A DNA stretch of 64,000 nt from the NCBI RefSeq assembly GCF_025989185.1, contig NZ_JAPDNT010000020.1:1-64000 (forward strand), in the 5' to 3' direction. The stretch comes from Limobrevibacterium gyesilva. Its GTDB lineage: Bacteria; Pseudomonadota; Alphaproteobacteria; Acetobacterales; Acetobacteraceae. The first letter of the stretch is position 1. The number at the start of each line of letters is the position of its first letter. Positions 36,183 through 45,196 of this stretch are shown here, piece after piece. The translations under genes and the position numbers were made by a program. Below the pieces are notes generated by a model. The model had not been told where the DNA came from and did not search any database. It saw only the letters and a list, made by a program, of their open reading frames with translations.

Positions 36183-37060
36183 TCAGCCACCTTGCGGCCG
36201 AGGAAGCGGAACTGCAGCACGGTCAGCACGATCACGCCCAGCATCAGCACCACCGATTGCGCGGCCGACGAGCCGATATCGAGATTCACCACGCCGTCGC
36301 GGTACACCTTCACCACCAGCGTTTCGGTGGCCTTGCCAGGCCCGCCCTGGGTCAATGCCTGGATCGTGCCGAACGTGTCGAACGCCGAATAGACGAGGTT
36401 GACCACCAGCAGGAAGAACACCGTGGGCATCAGCAGCGGCAGCACGACGGTACGGAACCGGAACCAGCCCTTGGCGCCGTCCATGCGCGCCGCCTCGATC
36501 ACCGCGCGCGGGATCGACTGCAGGCCGGCCAGCAGGAAGATGAAGTTGTAGCTGACCTGCTTCCAGGCGCTGGCCACGATCACCACCAGCATCGCCTGGG
36601 TGCCGTCCAGCTTGTAGTTCCATTGGACCCCAGCGCGGTTGAGCCAGCGCCCGACCAGCCCGATCTGCGGGTGCAGCAGCAGGATCCACAACACGGCGGA
36701 TACGGCGGGCGCCACCGCGTACGGCCAGATCAACAGGATCCGGTAGAAGCCGCGGCCGCGGATCTCGCGGTCTGCGTAGACGGCGAGCAGCAGCGCGAGG
36801 CCCATCGAGAGGGCGGTGACGGCGGCGCAGAACACCACCGTGCGGCCGATGGAATCGACGTAGAGCGGGTCGCTGAACAGGTCGGCGAAATTCTCGAGCC
36901 CGACGAACTGGGTGCGGATGCCGAACGGGTCGGCGCGCGTCATGCTCGACCAGATCGCCTGCCCGGCCGGCCACAGGAAGAACACCACCGTCAGCAGCAG
37001 CTGCGGCAGCACCAGCAGCATCGGCAGGGCGATGCCGGGGAAGATCGTGCGCCGTTCCAT
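36179..37060 (-). CDS. ugpA: ABC transporter permease UgpA
   Basis: 293-residue CUT1 permease, partner of UgpE. It has about six transmembrane helices and the EAA loop EAARMDGAKGWFRFRTVVLP. YAVAPAVSAVLWILLLHPQIG is characteristic of UgpA. Its stop overlaps the ugpE start (ATGA). 42 bases separate it from the ugpB stop. Confidence 0.93.
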   Translation of the reverse strand: MERRTIFPGIALPMLLVLPQLLLTVVFFLWPAGQAIWSSMTRADPFGIRTQFVGLENFADLFSDPLYVDSIGRTVVFCAAVTALSMGLALLLAVYADREIRGRGFYRILLIWPYAVAPAVSAVLWILLLHPQIGLVGRWLNRAGVQWNYKLDGTQAMLVVIVASAWKQVSYNFIFLLAGLQSIPRAVIEAARMDGAKGWFRFRTVVLPLLMPTVFFLLVVNLVYSAFDTFGTIQALTQGGPGKATETLVVKVYRDGVVNLDIGSSAAQSVVLMLGVIVLTVLQFRFLGRKVAE

Positions 37061-37102
37061 GGCGTCAGGCGCCGCACCGCGCGGCGGTGCGGCGCCGCGG
37101 CA

Positions 37103-38479
37103 TCAGGTACGGACCGATTTCTCGAACTCGCGCAGCACGCGGTTGCCGCGCTGGACCGCCGAATCGAGCGCCTGTTGCGCGCCCTGCTGGCCCTGCAGCG
37201 CCTTCTCGACTTCCTCGTAGATGATGTTGCGGATCTCCGGCAGGCGCCCGAGCCGCAGCCCGCGCGAATTCTCGGTCACCGTGCCGCGGGTCAGCGACGT
37301 GATGGCGAGGTCCGCACCGGGGTTCTTCTCGTAGTAGCCCTGCGTCTTCGACAGCTCGAACCCCGCCAGCGTCACCGGCACGTAGCCGGTATGCTGGTGG
37401 TACATCGCATCCTGCGCAGGCTGGCCGATGAACTGCAGGAGCTGCGCGACGGCCTTGTACTCGGCCGGCGTGCGGTTCGGCGTGGTCATGGTCCACAGGC
37501 TGGCGCCGCCGATGATGGTATTGTTCGGGCTGGGCGTCACCTCGGGGTCGTAGGGCAGCAGCGCCGGCGCCCATTTGAACTTGGCGTTGCGCACGATGTC
37601 GCCCCGCCCCGCCGAGGAGCCGAAGCCGATGGCGGCCTGGCCCGAATAGAACAGCGGGTCGGGCGCGGTGTCGCGGCCCGCATACTTGAAGGTGCCTTCC
37701 TTGGCCATGTCGAGCAGCCGCTGCAGATGCTTCACCGCCGCGGGGTTGTTCAGCTTCAGCTCGGCATCCAGCCCCTCGAAGCCGTTGGCCTTGGTGGCGT
37801 AAGGCAGGTTGTGGATGGCGCAGAACTGCTCGAGCTGGATCCAGGTGAGCCAGGACGTGGTGGTGGCCACCCGCTCCAGCCCCTTGTCCTTGGCCATCGT
37901 CGGGATCGCCCATTTCTCCTTGAGCGCGCGGGCGGCGACGACCAGTTTGGGCCAGGTGTCCGGCGGGCTTTCCGGGTCCAGCCCGGCCATCTCGAACGCG
38001 TCCTTATTGTACCACATGACCGCGGTGGACGAATTGAGCGGCATCGAGGCCATCCGCCCGTCCGGCAGGCTGTAATAGCCGCGCACGGCCGGGATATAGG
38101 CGGCCGGGTCGATCTTCAGTCCGGTGTCCTGCACCAGCTGCCAGACCTGCTTCACCGCCGGGCCCGCCGCAAGCATCGAGCCGGTGCCGACCTCGAACAC
38201 CTGCACGATATGCGGCGCCTGCCCGGCGCGCCATGCGGCGATGGCGAGGGTGAGCGTTTCAGGGTAGGTGCCCTTGTAGATCGCTTCCAGCTCGACCGCG
38301 GACTGGCTCGCGTTGAAGTCGCGGGCGATGCGGTTGATCTCGTCGTTGTTGGCGCCGGTCATCGCGTGCCAGAAGACGATCTTGGTCTTGCCGCCGGCCT
38401 GCGCCAATGCAGTTGGTGCGAACGCGGTGGGCGTGGCCGCCAGCGCAGCCGCGCCGGCCAGCAATGTGCGACGCTTCAT
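37103..38479 (-). CDS. ugpB: Extracellular solute-binding protein UgpB
   Basis: 458-residue periplasmic substrate-binding protein of cluster D. MKRRTLLAGAAALAATPTA is a Tat-like signal (twin Arg) and is followed by mature sequence KTKIVFWHAMTG. YKGTYPETLTLAIAAWRAG and QVFEVGTGSMLAA are close to E. coli UgpB, which binds sn-glycerol-3-phosphate or glycerophosphodiesters. Start ATG 38479 has GAGGAAA upstream. It heads ugpBAEC; the AT-rich upstream 100 bases contain catattaatg on the minus strand, a possible -10. Confidence 0.92.
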   Translation of the reverse strand: MKRRTLLAGAAALAATPTAFAPTALAQAGGKTKIVFWHAMTGANNDEINRIARDFNASQSAVELEAIYKGTYPETLTLAIAAWRAGQAPHIVQVFEVGTGSMLAAGPAVKQVWQLVQDTGLKIDPAAYIPAVRGYYSLPDGRMASMPLNSSTAVMWYNKDAFEMAGLDPESPPDTWPKLVVAARALKEKWAIPTMAKDKGLERVATTTSWLTWIQLEQFCAIHNLPYATKANGFEGLDAELKLNNPAAVKHLQRLLDMAKEGTFKYAGRDTAPDPLFYSGQAAIGFGSSAGRGDIVRNAKFKWAPALLPYDPEVTPSPNNTIIGGASLWTMTTPNRTPAEYKAVAQLLQFIGQPAQDAMYHQHTGYVPVTLAGFELSKTQGYYEKNPGADLAITSLTRGTVTENSRGLRLGRLPEIRNIIYEEVEKALQGQQGAQQALDSAVQRGNRVLREFEKSVRT

Positions 38480-38579
38480 CCCGGGTTTCCTCTCCACATC
38501 AGTTGGCGTTCGGGTCCGTAATGGCGATCCGTTTCACCGCCATGACATTAATATGACGCTTGATTGAAGGTCGAGACGT

Positions 38580-38768
38580 TCATTTGCGCGCGGCCCACAC
38601 GATCAGCCAATACGCCGGCACCACCCATAGCAGGCCGGCGACGACATAATACAGCGACTGGACAGCCCAGTGGGCCGACGCCAGATGGTCTGCCATCGTT
38701 ACGGCTGCGGCGAGATAGGCGGTGAACCCGGCAAGGCCGAGAATGAGAGCGATCAGCGTGCGGGACAT
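38580..38768 (-). CDS. DUF2842 small membrane protein
   Basis: 62-residue protein with two hydrophobic helices (residues 4-25 and 37-57), ending [14 protein letters not shown]. The [18 protein letters not shown] block is the DUF2842 signature of alphaproteobacteria. Function unknown. It diverges from apt with 106 bases between starts. Confidence 0.85.
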   Translation of the reverse strand: MSRTLIALILGLAGFTAYLAAAVTMADHLASAHWAVQSLYYVVAGLLWVVPAYWLIVWAARK

Positions 38769-38813
38769 GGCGGCTGGGTTAGCCGCTGCCGGCGCCCGGC
38801 GCCAGCCCCGCGC

Positions 38814-38841
38814 TTGTCCGGCTGCCGAAGCGGGCTATACA
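38814..38841 (+). promoter_or_regulatory. Promoter of apt
   Basis: TTGTCC (38814-38819), a 16-base spacer, TATACA (38836-38841). ATG 38875 follows 33 bases later, with GGAG at about 38861. It resembles the tRNA-Pro promoter in form. Confidence 0.6.
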
Positions 38842-38874
38842 CACCCCCTCGCATCGCGCTGGAGCCGCCCCGCC

Positions 38875-39390
38875 ATGGACCTGAAAGACCACATCAGAGC
38901 GATCCCCGATTTTCCGAAGCCGGGGATCCTGTTCTACGACATCTCCACGCTGCTGCGGCATGCGGACGCCTGGCAGGTCGCCATGGGCCGGATGGCCCGG
39001 GCGGTGCGCCCGCACCATCCCGACCTGGTGGCGGGGATCGAGTCGAGGGGGTTCCTGATGGCCGCGCCGCTGGCGCTCAAGCTGGGCTGCGGCTTCGTCA
39101 TGCTGCGCAAGCCCGGCAAGCTGCCCGGCGGCACGATCGGCCTCGACTACGCGCTGGAATACGGCTCCGACCGGATCGAGATCCAGGCTGACGCGGTGCA
39201 GAAGGGGCAGCGGGTGGTGGTCGTGGACGATCTGCTGGCCACCGGCGGCACCATGGCCGCGGCGATCCGGCTGCTGCAGAACATCGGCGCCGAAGTGCCC
39301 GCCGCCGCCACGTTGATCGAGCTGTCATTCCTGCGCGGCCGCGAGCGCATTGGCGTGCCTGTCGAATCGCTGGTGAGCTACGACACCTGA
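38875..39390 (+). CDS. apt: Adenine phosphoribosyltransferase
   Basis: Purine salvage enzyme that joins adenine to PRPP to form AMP. The 171-residue protein has the N-terminal [31 protein letters not shown] for adenine recognition, and the PRPP loop [18 protein letters not shown]. Length is normal. Start ATG 38875 is supported by GGAG upstream and the family N-terminus [14 protein letters not shown]. Confidence 0.97.
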   Translation: MDLKDHIRAIPDFPKPGILFYDISTLLRHADAWQVAMGRMARAVRPHHPDLVAGIESRGFLMAAPLALKLGCGFVMLRKPGKLPGGTIGLDYALEYGSDRIEIQADAVQKGQRVVVVDDLLATGGTMAAAIRLLQNIGAEVPAAATLIELSFLRGRERIGVPVESLVSYDT

Positions 39391-39439
39391 TCGGGGCCGG
39401 AAGCGACAGCTTCAGGCTCGCGCCGTCTCAAAAATGCGC

Positions 39440-39458
39440 CGCGTTAACGCGAGGTCAA
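39440..39458. promoter_or_regulatory. CGCGTTAACGCG palindrome with CtrA-like box, upstream of flaG-like gene
   Basis: A perfect 12-base palindrome (39440-39451) contains TTAA (39444-39447). A 7-base spacer then leads to TCAA (39455-39458), giving TTAA-N7-TCAA, one mismatch from the CtrA consensus TTAA-N7-TTAA. It lies 78 bases before the flaG-like start. Confidence 0.4.
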
Positions 39459-39535
39459 TGCTTTCGCGGCATGGTCGGCCGGACGTCGCAGACGCCAGAC
39501 GTCGCAGACAATGGGCGAAGGCGGTGCCGATCGAC

Positions 39536-39829
39536 ATGACCATCCGGGGTATCGGCGCAGTGCCAAGACCGCCCGAGCCGGTCGCGCGACCCGATATCGC
39601 GAGCACAGGGCCGGCCGTTTCCGCGCATGCGGACGCCGCGAAGCCGAACCCGAGCCTGCGGATTGACCCCGCGCTCGGGCTGGTGGTGATCGAGTTTCGG
39701 GACACGGACGGCCGCGTCGCGAATTCCATCCCGACGGAGCACCAGCTGGAAGCCTACCGTTCCCACGCCGCCACCCAGGCTCACCCGACGCCGGCATCGC
39801 CGAAGGGCGTCGCGCCCGCGAAGGACTAG
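39536..39829 (+). CDS. FlaG-like flagellar protein
   Basis: 97-residue protein. Residues 45-80 (LRIDPALGLVVIEFRDTDGR...SIPTEHQLEAY) match the C-terminal FlaG pattern, a beta-rich domain found beside flagellin genes that influences filament length. The N-terminal 40 residues are Pro/Ala-rich. ATG 39536 is chosen because upstream in-frame sequence is Arg-rich and unlike the family; ATG 39434 is the longest alternative. It faces the 3' end of the flagellin operon and has a CtrA-like box upstream. Confidence 0.65.
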   Translation: MTIRGIGAVPRPPEPVARPDIASTGPAVSAHADAAKPNPSLRIDPALGLVVIEFRDTDGRVANSIPTEHQLEAYRSHAATQAHPTPASPKGVAPAKD

Positions 39830-39835
39830 CACCCT

Positions 39836-40918
39836 TCATCCGCCGCAGGCCATGCGGGCGCGATGGGCGGCCAGCATGGCGATCTCAAGGCGTTCGGCCG
39901 TGAACGCAACCTCGGGCAGCATGGTCTCGATCGCCGTCATCGCGTCGGCGAGATGCCGGGCCATCCACATGGCCGGCACCCCGTCCTCGGCGGCCAGGCG
40001 CGCGATGCGGTCTGGCAGGGCGCTGCGAAACGCCGCGGCCTCCTGCCGCAGGCCCGGCAGCCAGCGGCCGCGGAAGACGCGCCTGGCGTCCTGCAGCAGC
40101 CGGCGCCGCGCGGCCTCGTCGACCCGCGCCAGCGCGAACACCTCGATATGGGCATAGGCCGTGGTGATCAGCGGCGTGGTCCAGCGCAAATCGGCGAGCG
40201 CGTCATCCGCGGCGAGGCCGCGCTGCGCAGACGCCGTGCAGCTGCGCGCCAGGATGCCAACGTCCTTGCCGCCGTCGCGCCGCCAGAACAGCAGCTCCGG
40301 CACGTGGCGGATCTCGCCGTAGAGCGCCAGCTCCGCCAGCACGGCATGATCCCATCCTGCCCGGTACGGGATCCGGCTGAGGCGGTTGACGGCATCGCGC
40401 CTGTAGATGCCCCAGAAGCTCGGCGCGCTGGTGTAGCGCGTCATCACATGCACGGCGCGATCCACCGGATCGGGCCCGACCGCCGCGAGCCGGTGCGCCT
40501 CCGGATAGACGTGATGCACGGTCCCGGCGCCCGAGAAGACCAGCCCGCCGGCGTGGCACATCGCGCAATCGGGATGCGCCAGCAGCACGGCCATGACCCG
40601 CTCCACGAAATCCGGAGCGAGGATGTCGTCGGCCGTCTTCGGCATCACGAAATCGGCATCCCCATGCCAGAACGCGCGCTGGCAGTTCAGCACCGCGCCG
40701 GTGTTGACGCGGCTTGCCGTGAGCCGCACCCAGTCCAGGCGGCGCGCGTAGCCGGCGACGATGTCGGTGGTGCGGTCGGTCGACCCGTTGTCGATCACCG
40801 TCAACCGCAAATTGGGCCAGGTCTGCGCGGCGATGCACTCGATTGCGTCCGCGATTGTCTTCTCCCCATTGAAGACGAACAGGTTCACGTCGACCGCCGG
40901 AGCGGTGGAAGCGGCCAT
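39836..40918 (-). CDS. Family 2 glycosyltransferase
   Basis: 360-residue GT-A fold transferase. VNLFVFNGEKTIADAIECI, TVIDNGSTDRTTDIV and the metal/nucleotide-sugar segment MPKTADDILAPDF are GT2 motifs. The C-terminal 130 residues are helical. No membrane helix is present. It directly follows (TGAATG) the O-GlcNAc-transferase-like gene at the end of the flagellin operon. Extending a sugar already on flagellin is the most economical role (inferred); the donor sugar is unknown. Confidence 0.9.
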   Translation of the reverse strand: MAASTAPAVDVNLFVFNGEKTIADAIECIAAQTWPNLRLTVIDNGSTDRTTDIVAGYARRLDWVRLTASRVNTGAVLNCQRAFWHGDADFVMPKTADDILAPDFVERVMAVLLAHPDCAMCHAGGLVFSGAGTVHHVYPEAHRLAAVGPDPVDRAVHVMTRYTSAPSFWGIYRRDAVNRLSRIPYRAGWDHAVLAELALYGEIRHVPELLFWRRDGGKDVGILARSCTASAQRGLAADDALADLRWTTPLITTAYAHIEVFALARVDEAARRRLLQDARRVFRGRWLPGLRQEAAAFRSALPDRIARLAAEDGVPAMWMARHLADAMTAIETMLPEVAFTAERLEIAMLAAHRARMACGG

Positions 40919-43174
40919 TCAATCCCGCTCCCGCGCACACCAGTCGCGCCAGGCATGCCGCAGCGCCGCCCCAAGATTGCGGCCGAAACGCGGGCCGTCG
41001 CAAAGCGGGCTGGCCTTCACCCGTGCCCGCAATCCCTGCCGCAGCTGCGCGAGGGCGGCGAGATCGCCCGCCCAGCGCACCGCCAGACGCTCATACTCCG
41101 CCCGATCGGCCGCAACCCAGTCGGCGAGCCCGACATTGCTGAGATGACTGGTCGAATGCCGGGAGGCGAAGGTCTCGCCGGGAACCGTGACGGTGGGAAC
41201 GCCCATCCACAACGCCTCGCAGGTCGTCAGGCCGCCGTTATAGGGAAACGGATCGAGGACGATGTCGATGTCGCCATACTGCCGCAGCAGCTCGCGATGC
41301 GGCGATGCGCCGCGCAGTTCGATGCGATCCGCCGCGACGCCATGGCGCGCGAAGCCGTGAAGAATGCGCGCGCGTGTCTGCGCATCGGCCATCTGATGGC
41401 ATTTCAATACGAAACGGGAACCGGGAACGCGGCGGAGAATGGCCGACCAGGTCTCGATGACCGTTGCCGTCACCTTGGCCAGGTTGTTGAAGCAGCCGAA
41501 CGTCACCCTGCCCGCCCGCAGCGCCGGCAGCGCCGCCACGGGCGGCGCATAGGCCGGCGGGCTGTAGCAGACATAGCCATCCGGCAGCACCAGCAGCCGT
41601 TCCGCGTAGAACGCTGCGAGTTCGGGCGGCGTTTCCCAGCGATCGGTCAGGAACCAGTCCATTTCCTTGAGGCCGGTGCTGTGATTCTGCGACCCCACCC
41701 ACTTCACCTGAACCGGCGCCAGCCGCTCGGCGCAGAGTCCCATCAGGCCGTGATCGCCATAGCCGCTGAGCTCGATCAGCACGTCGATCTCCAGCCCTCG
41801 GAGCTGCTCGACGCGTGCGCTGCCGACATGCTGGTCGAGCGTGTGCCACTCCGCCGCGATGGCGCGGAACTGGCGCTGGATCGGGTCGTCGGCGTAGTGC
41901 GGGCCGAGACAGACGATGTCGAACGCTTCGGGATCGAGCGCTTCGAACGCAGCGACGGTCAGCCATCCCACCGGGTGGACCTTGAGCGCGGGCGAGAGCA
42001 GCCCCAGCCGGATTCGCCGCTGCGGATCGGGCGGCGTGCCGACCCGTCCTGGGGTTCCCCGCGACAGGGTCGCGGCGGCGCTGCGGTAGGCCTGCAGCAG
42101 CGCGGCGCCGCCGATCCCGTCGCAATAGGGCAAGGCGTTGCAGAGAGTCCGCCAGGCGGTATCGGCGCCGGGGGCAATCTCCACCGCCCTGCGCGCCGTT
42201 GCCGCACCTTCCTCCTGCAGGCCCAGCGAGGCCAGCGCATTCGACAGGTTGCAAAGCAGGCCGACATGCTCGCCGTGCTCGCGGATCAGCGCCTCCAGCG
42301 CGTCGTGCGCCTCACGGTGCCGGTTGGCCCTGACGAGCGCGGCCGCATGGTTGTTGCGCAGGCCCAAATCATCCGGCGCCAGCGCGATCGCCGCCTCGAA
42401 ATACGGAATGGCCTGGGCAATGCGGTGCTCGCGTGTGAGGCATTGGGCCAGTTGCGCGGTCGCCGTTGCGCTGCCGGGGGCAAGGGCAACCGCGACTTCC
42501 AGCAGGTCCGCGGCCTCGCTCCGCCGGCCCAGACGCTCCAGCAGCGCGCCGCGTGCGCAGATCAGCGCGGCGTTGGTCGGATCATTCCCGGACGCGAGTT
42601 CAAGGCGGCAAAGCTCCGTCTCGCCGCTGCCGGCGCCGAGGGCGGCGTCCACACGCCGCAGCGCGATCTCGATATTGCCGGGATCCAGCCGATGCGCTTC
42701 GGCGAAGGCGGACTCCGCGGCCGGCCAGTCACCGGACAGCAGCAGGGAAACGCCGAGCGCATCCCACACATCCGCCCGATCCGGCGCCACCGCGCAGCAT
42801 CGCAGAATCAGCGTCTGCGCCTGCTGCCAGTCGCCGCATTTCAGCCGGAGGCAGCCGAGTCCCAGAAGCGCCTCGGGGCGATTGGGATTCAGTTCCAGGA
42901 CCCGTTCATAGGCGGCGCCGGCTTCTGTGTCGTCGCCGGCGAAACGGAAGCTCTCCGCCCGACGCAGAACCGGCTCGTCCCATTCCGGCAGTTGCCGGCT
43001 CACTTCCGCGAACCAGGCGCGCGCGGCATCGGCGTTTCCCTGCCGTTCTTCCGTCAGCGCCTTGTTCAGAAGCATCGTCGGCGAGGTGTCGTCGCCGGTT
43101 TCGGGAAAGCCGGGGGCACGCGACGAACGAACAACCGAAGCCGGCATGTCCCGTTCGGTCAGGAGTGCGGTCAT
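40919..43174 (-). CDS. TPR / O-GlcNAc-transferase-like (SPINDLY, GT41) glycosyltransferase
   Basis: 751-residue protein. Residues 30-350 are tetratricopeptide repeats. The GT41 catalytic region (about 370-740) has [15 protein letters not shown] with the active-site His, [36 protein letters not shown] and [32 protein letters not shown]. This is the OGT/SPINDLY fold that attaches a single sugar to Ser/Thr. AGGAGG lies 8 bases before ATG 43174. In an operon with flagellin it most likely modifies flagellin in the cytoplasm. GlcNAc versus other donor is open. Confidence 0.92.
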   Translation of the reverse strand: [751 protein letters not shown]

Positions 43175-43189
43175 CCGGATCGCCTCCTG

Positions 43190-44665
43190 TCAGTGCCGCG
43201 CGCGCCGGGCGACGATGAGCAGCCCTTCCACCTCGGCCCCCGCTTCCATCCGCAGCGGCTCGCGGCGGAACCGGGAGATGGTGAATCCACATTGCTCGAC
43301 GATCCGCCGGATGTATGCGGCGCCATGGACGTAGCGGCCCTGGATGCCGAGCCGCCAATCCTGTGTCCCCGCGTCGTTGCCGTTGCCCTGGGGGATGTCC
43401 CCGCCAAGCGCCTCGACCGTGAAGATGAAGACTCCGGCGCGCTGCAGCCGGGGCCGCAGCTTTTCCAGAACGCCCTTCAATTCCCCGAAATAGCAGAACA
43501 CGTCGGCGGCAACGATGATCGCCCATTCGCGTTCGTCGGTGTCGAGCATCTGCTCGATATCGCCATGCACCAGCTCCGCGTACAGGCCTTTCCGCTCCGC
43601 CTCGGCCAGCATGCCGGACGATGCATCGACTCCGGCGAGGTGCGAAATCCGCAGATCGGACAATACCACGCCGACGAGGCCCGTGCCGCACCCCAGGTCG
43701 AGTATCGGACCCAGCTCACGCGGTGCCGCGTCGCCCGCTTCGGCGAATCCGAACTCCGCCAGGATCTCCGCCCGGATCAGGCCGGGCACGCGATACCCCA
43801 GTCCGATCAGATGGCTTTCGAAGCGTTCGGCATAGCCGTCGAACACCGCCTCCAGATACTCCGTGGGCGCGCGCGCCGCGTGCGGGCGGATGCCGGCGGC
43901 GCTGACGAGGTGGCGCACATACGGATCCTCCGGGGCAAGCTTCAGCGCCTCGGCATAAGCGCCGGCCGCCTCGTCGTGGCGGCCGACGATGGACAATGTG
44001 TGTCCATACAGCCCGAACACCGCCGCATCGACGACGCCCTCGCCGATCGCGGCCTCCGCCACCGCCATCGCCGTCCCGAACTGACGGGTGCGCAGCGCGA
44101 GCATGAGGCGCGAGACCCTGAAGCCGACGGCCTGGGGCGATTCCCGTATCCCTGCGGCCAGCACATCGTCGGCCCCGGCAAGATCGCCCTGCCGTTCCAG
44201 CGCCTCCGCAAGCGCCTGGCGGTATGCGACCCGTTGCGGGTCGGCGCCCACCGCCTCGCGCAGGCAGGCGGCCGCATCGGCGAACTGCCTTGCTTCGATC
44301 AGGATGATTCCCAGAATGGCCTTGGCCCGGTGATTGCCCGGCTCGCGAATCACCGCCTCCGCCGCATCCTCGGCCGCACCGGCGATGTTGCCGGCCCGGA
44401 TGCGCGCATCCGCGCGGCACAGCCGCAACGCCACGAATGACGGCTCCCGGGCGATCGCCTCACCGAGGAGTGTTTCCGCATCCGCCACGCGGCCTTCCGC
44501 CAGCAGCAATTGGCCCTCAAGCTCATCGAGTTGCATCGACAACGGCGAAGCCGCCCGGGCCGCGTTCAGCAGCGGCCGAACGGCGTGCAGGCGCCCGCTT
44601 GCGAACATGTCACGGGCGCGGCGCGTGAGGGCGGTGTGGAGCGATGCGGGATTACTGAAGGACAT
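43190..44665 (-). CDS. TPR-containing class I SAM-dependent methyltransferase
   Basis: 491-residue protein. TPR-like repeats span residues 1-270, followed by a Rossmann methyltransferase with the SAM motif ILDLGCGTGLVGVVL near residue 320 and LVHGDIEQML. TEYLEAVFDGYAERFESHL is the linker typical of this TPR-methyltransferase family. AAGGAG precedes ATG 44665. It lies between flaF and the OGT-like gene. Methylating a flagellin-linked sugar or a flagellin lysine are the two reasonable hypotheses. Confidence 0.9.
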   Translation of the reverse strand: MSFSNPASLHTALTRRARDMFASGRLHAVRPLLNAARAASPLSMQLDELEGQLLLAEGRVADAETLLGEAIAREPSFVALRLCRADARIRAGNIAGAAEDAAEAVIREPGNHRAKAILGIILIEARQFADAAACLREAVGADPQRVAYRQALAEALERQGDLAGADDVLAAGIRESPQAVGFRVSRLMLALRTRQFGTAMAVAEAAIGEGVVDAAVFGLYGHTLSIVGRHDEAAGAYAEALKLAPEDPYVRHLVSAAGIRPHAARAPTEYLEAVFDGYAERFESHLIGLGYRVPGLIRAEILAEFGFAEAGDAAPRELGPILDLGCGTGLVGVVLSDLRISHLAGVDASSGMLAEAERKGLYAELVHGDIEQMLDTDEREWAIIVAADVFCYFGELKGVLEKLRPRLQRAGVFIFTVEALGGDIPQGNGNDAGTQDWRLGIQGRYVHGAAYIRRIVEQCGFTISRFRREPLRMEAGAEVEGLLIVARRARH

Positions 44666-44731
44666 GGAGGGCTCCTTTTGAGCCGTGCGGTGAGCTGGCG
44701 CGTCCTGCTGCGGACGCGAGGCCCGCCGCAG

Positions 44732-45079
44732 TCAGGGGCGCGCGGACAGGCCGAGTGCGAGGTTCTCGTTGACGTTCACAAGGAATTCGAGATCCGGCGT
44801 CTCGTTCTGCATTTCCCGCTGCACCGCCAGGCCGACCGAGATGATCGACGCCCGGATCGCCTGCGGCAGCTGGTTCTGCGGGTCCCGCGTCAGGTCGATC
44901 AACGTGGTCCACAGGCGGCCATTGTCCGCCAGCGCCCGCGCGCGTGTCGCCGCCCCGGCAGTGGCGCTCTGGCGCAAAGCCACGTTGGCGCGGCGAAAAA
45001 CATCGGCCTCCTGCTCCCTGGCGCTGCGATGCGCGGACGAGGCGGCATAGGCACGTGTGGCATCAGCCATTCTCTGCAT
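44732..45079 (-). CDS. flaF: Flagellar biosynthesis regulator FlaF
   Basis: 115-residue helical protein needed for flagellin translation/secretion, acting opposite to FlbT. AYAASSAHRSAREQEADVFRR and NGRLWTTLIDLTRDPQNQLP match FlaF. ATG 45079 gives MQRMADATRAY; ATG 45070 (MADATRAY) is also likely. Third annotated gene from flagellin in the operon. Confidence 0.92.
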   Translation of the reverse strand: MQRMADATRAYAASSAHRSAREQEADVFRRANVALRQSATAGAATRARALADNGRLWTTLIDLTRDPQNQLPQAIRASIISVGLAVQREMQNETPDLEFLVNVNENLALGLSARP

Positions 45080-45109
45080 GGGTTTTCCAATCGCTCTGGG
45101 AACCGCACA

Positions 45110-45196
45110 TCAGCCGGCGCTGCCAGCGATCATGCGCGGCGCGGTTCGCGTGACTTCATCCTGAAGCTCCGCCGGGGCTGGTGCGGCAACGGTCAT
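45110..45196 (-). CDS. Possible 28-residue protein between flbT and flaF
   Basis: The ATG overlaps the flbT stop (ATGA), which favours translational coupling. The product begins MTVAAPAPAELQDEV, has a helical middle and ends SAG before TGA at 45110. It fills the otherwise unexplained flbT-flaF gap. There is no family match, and it could be chance in GC-rich DNA. Confidence 0.3.
   Translation of the reverse strand: MTVAAPAPAELQDEVTRTAPRMIAGSAG

Noticed and set aside
36257-38521. 754-codon plus-strand frame opposite ugpA and ugpB
   Set aside because: Antisense shadow; the ugp proteins on the other strand are convincing.
39863-44440. Very long plus-strand open frame (1525 codons) opposite the flagellin operon
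   Set aside because: It lies antisense to the GT2, OGT-like and methyltransferase genes, whose motifs are complete. Its translation is Arg/Gln/His-rich low-complexity sequence typical of a GC-rich shadow frame.
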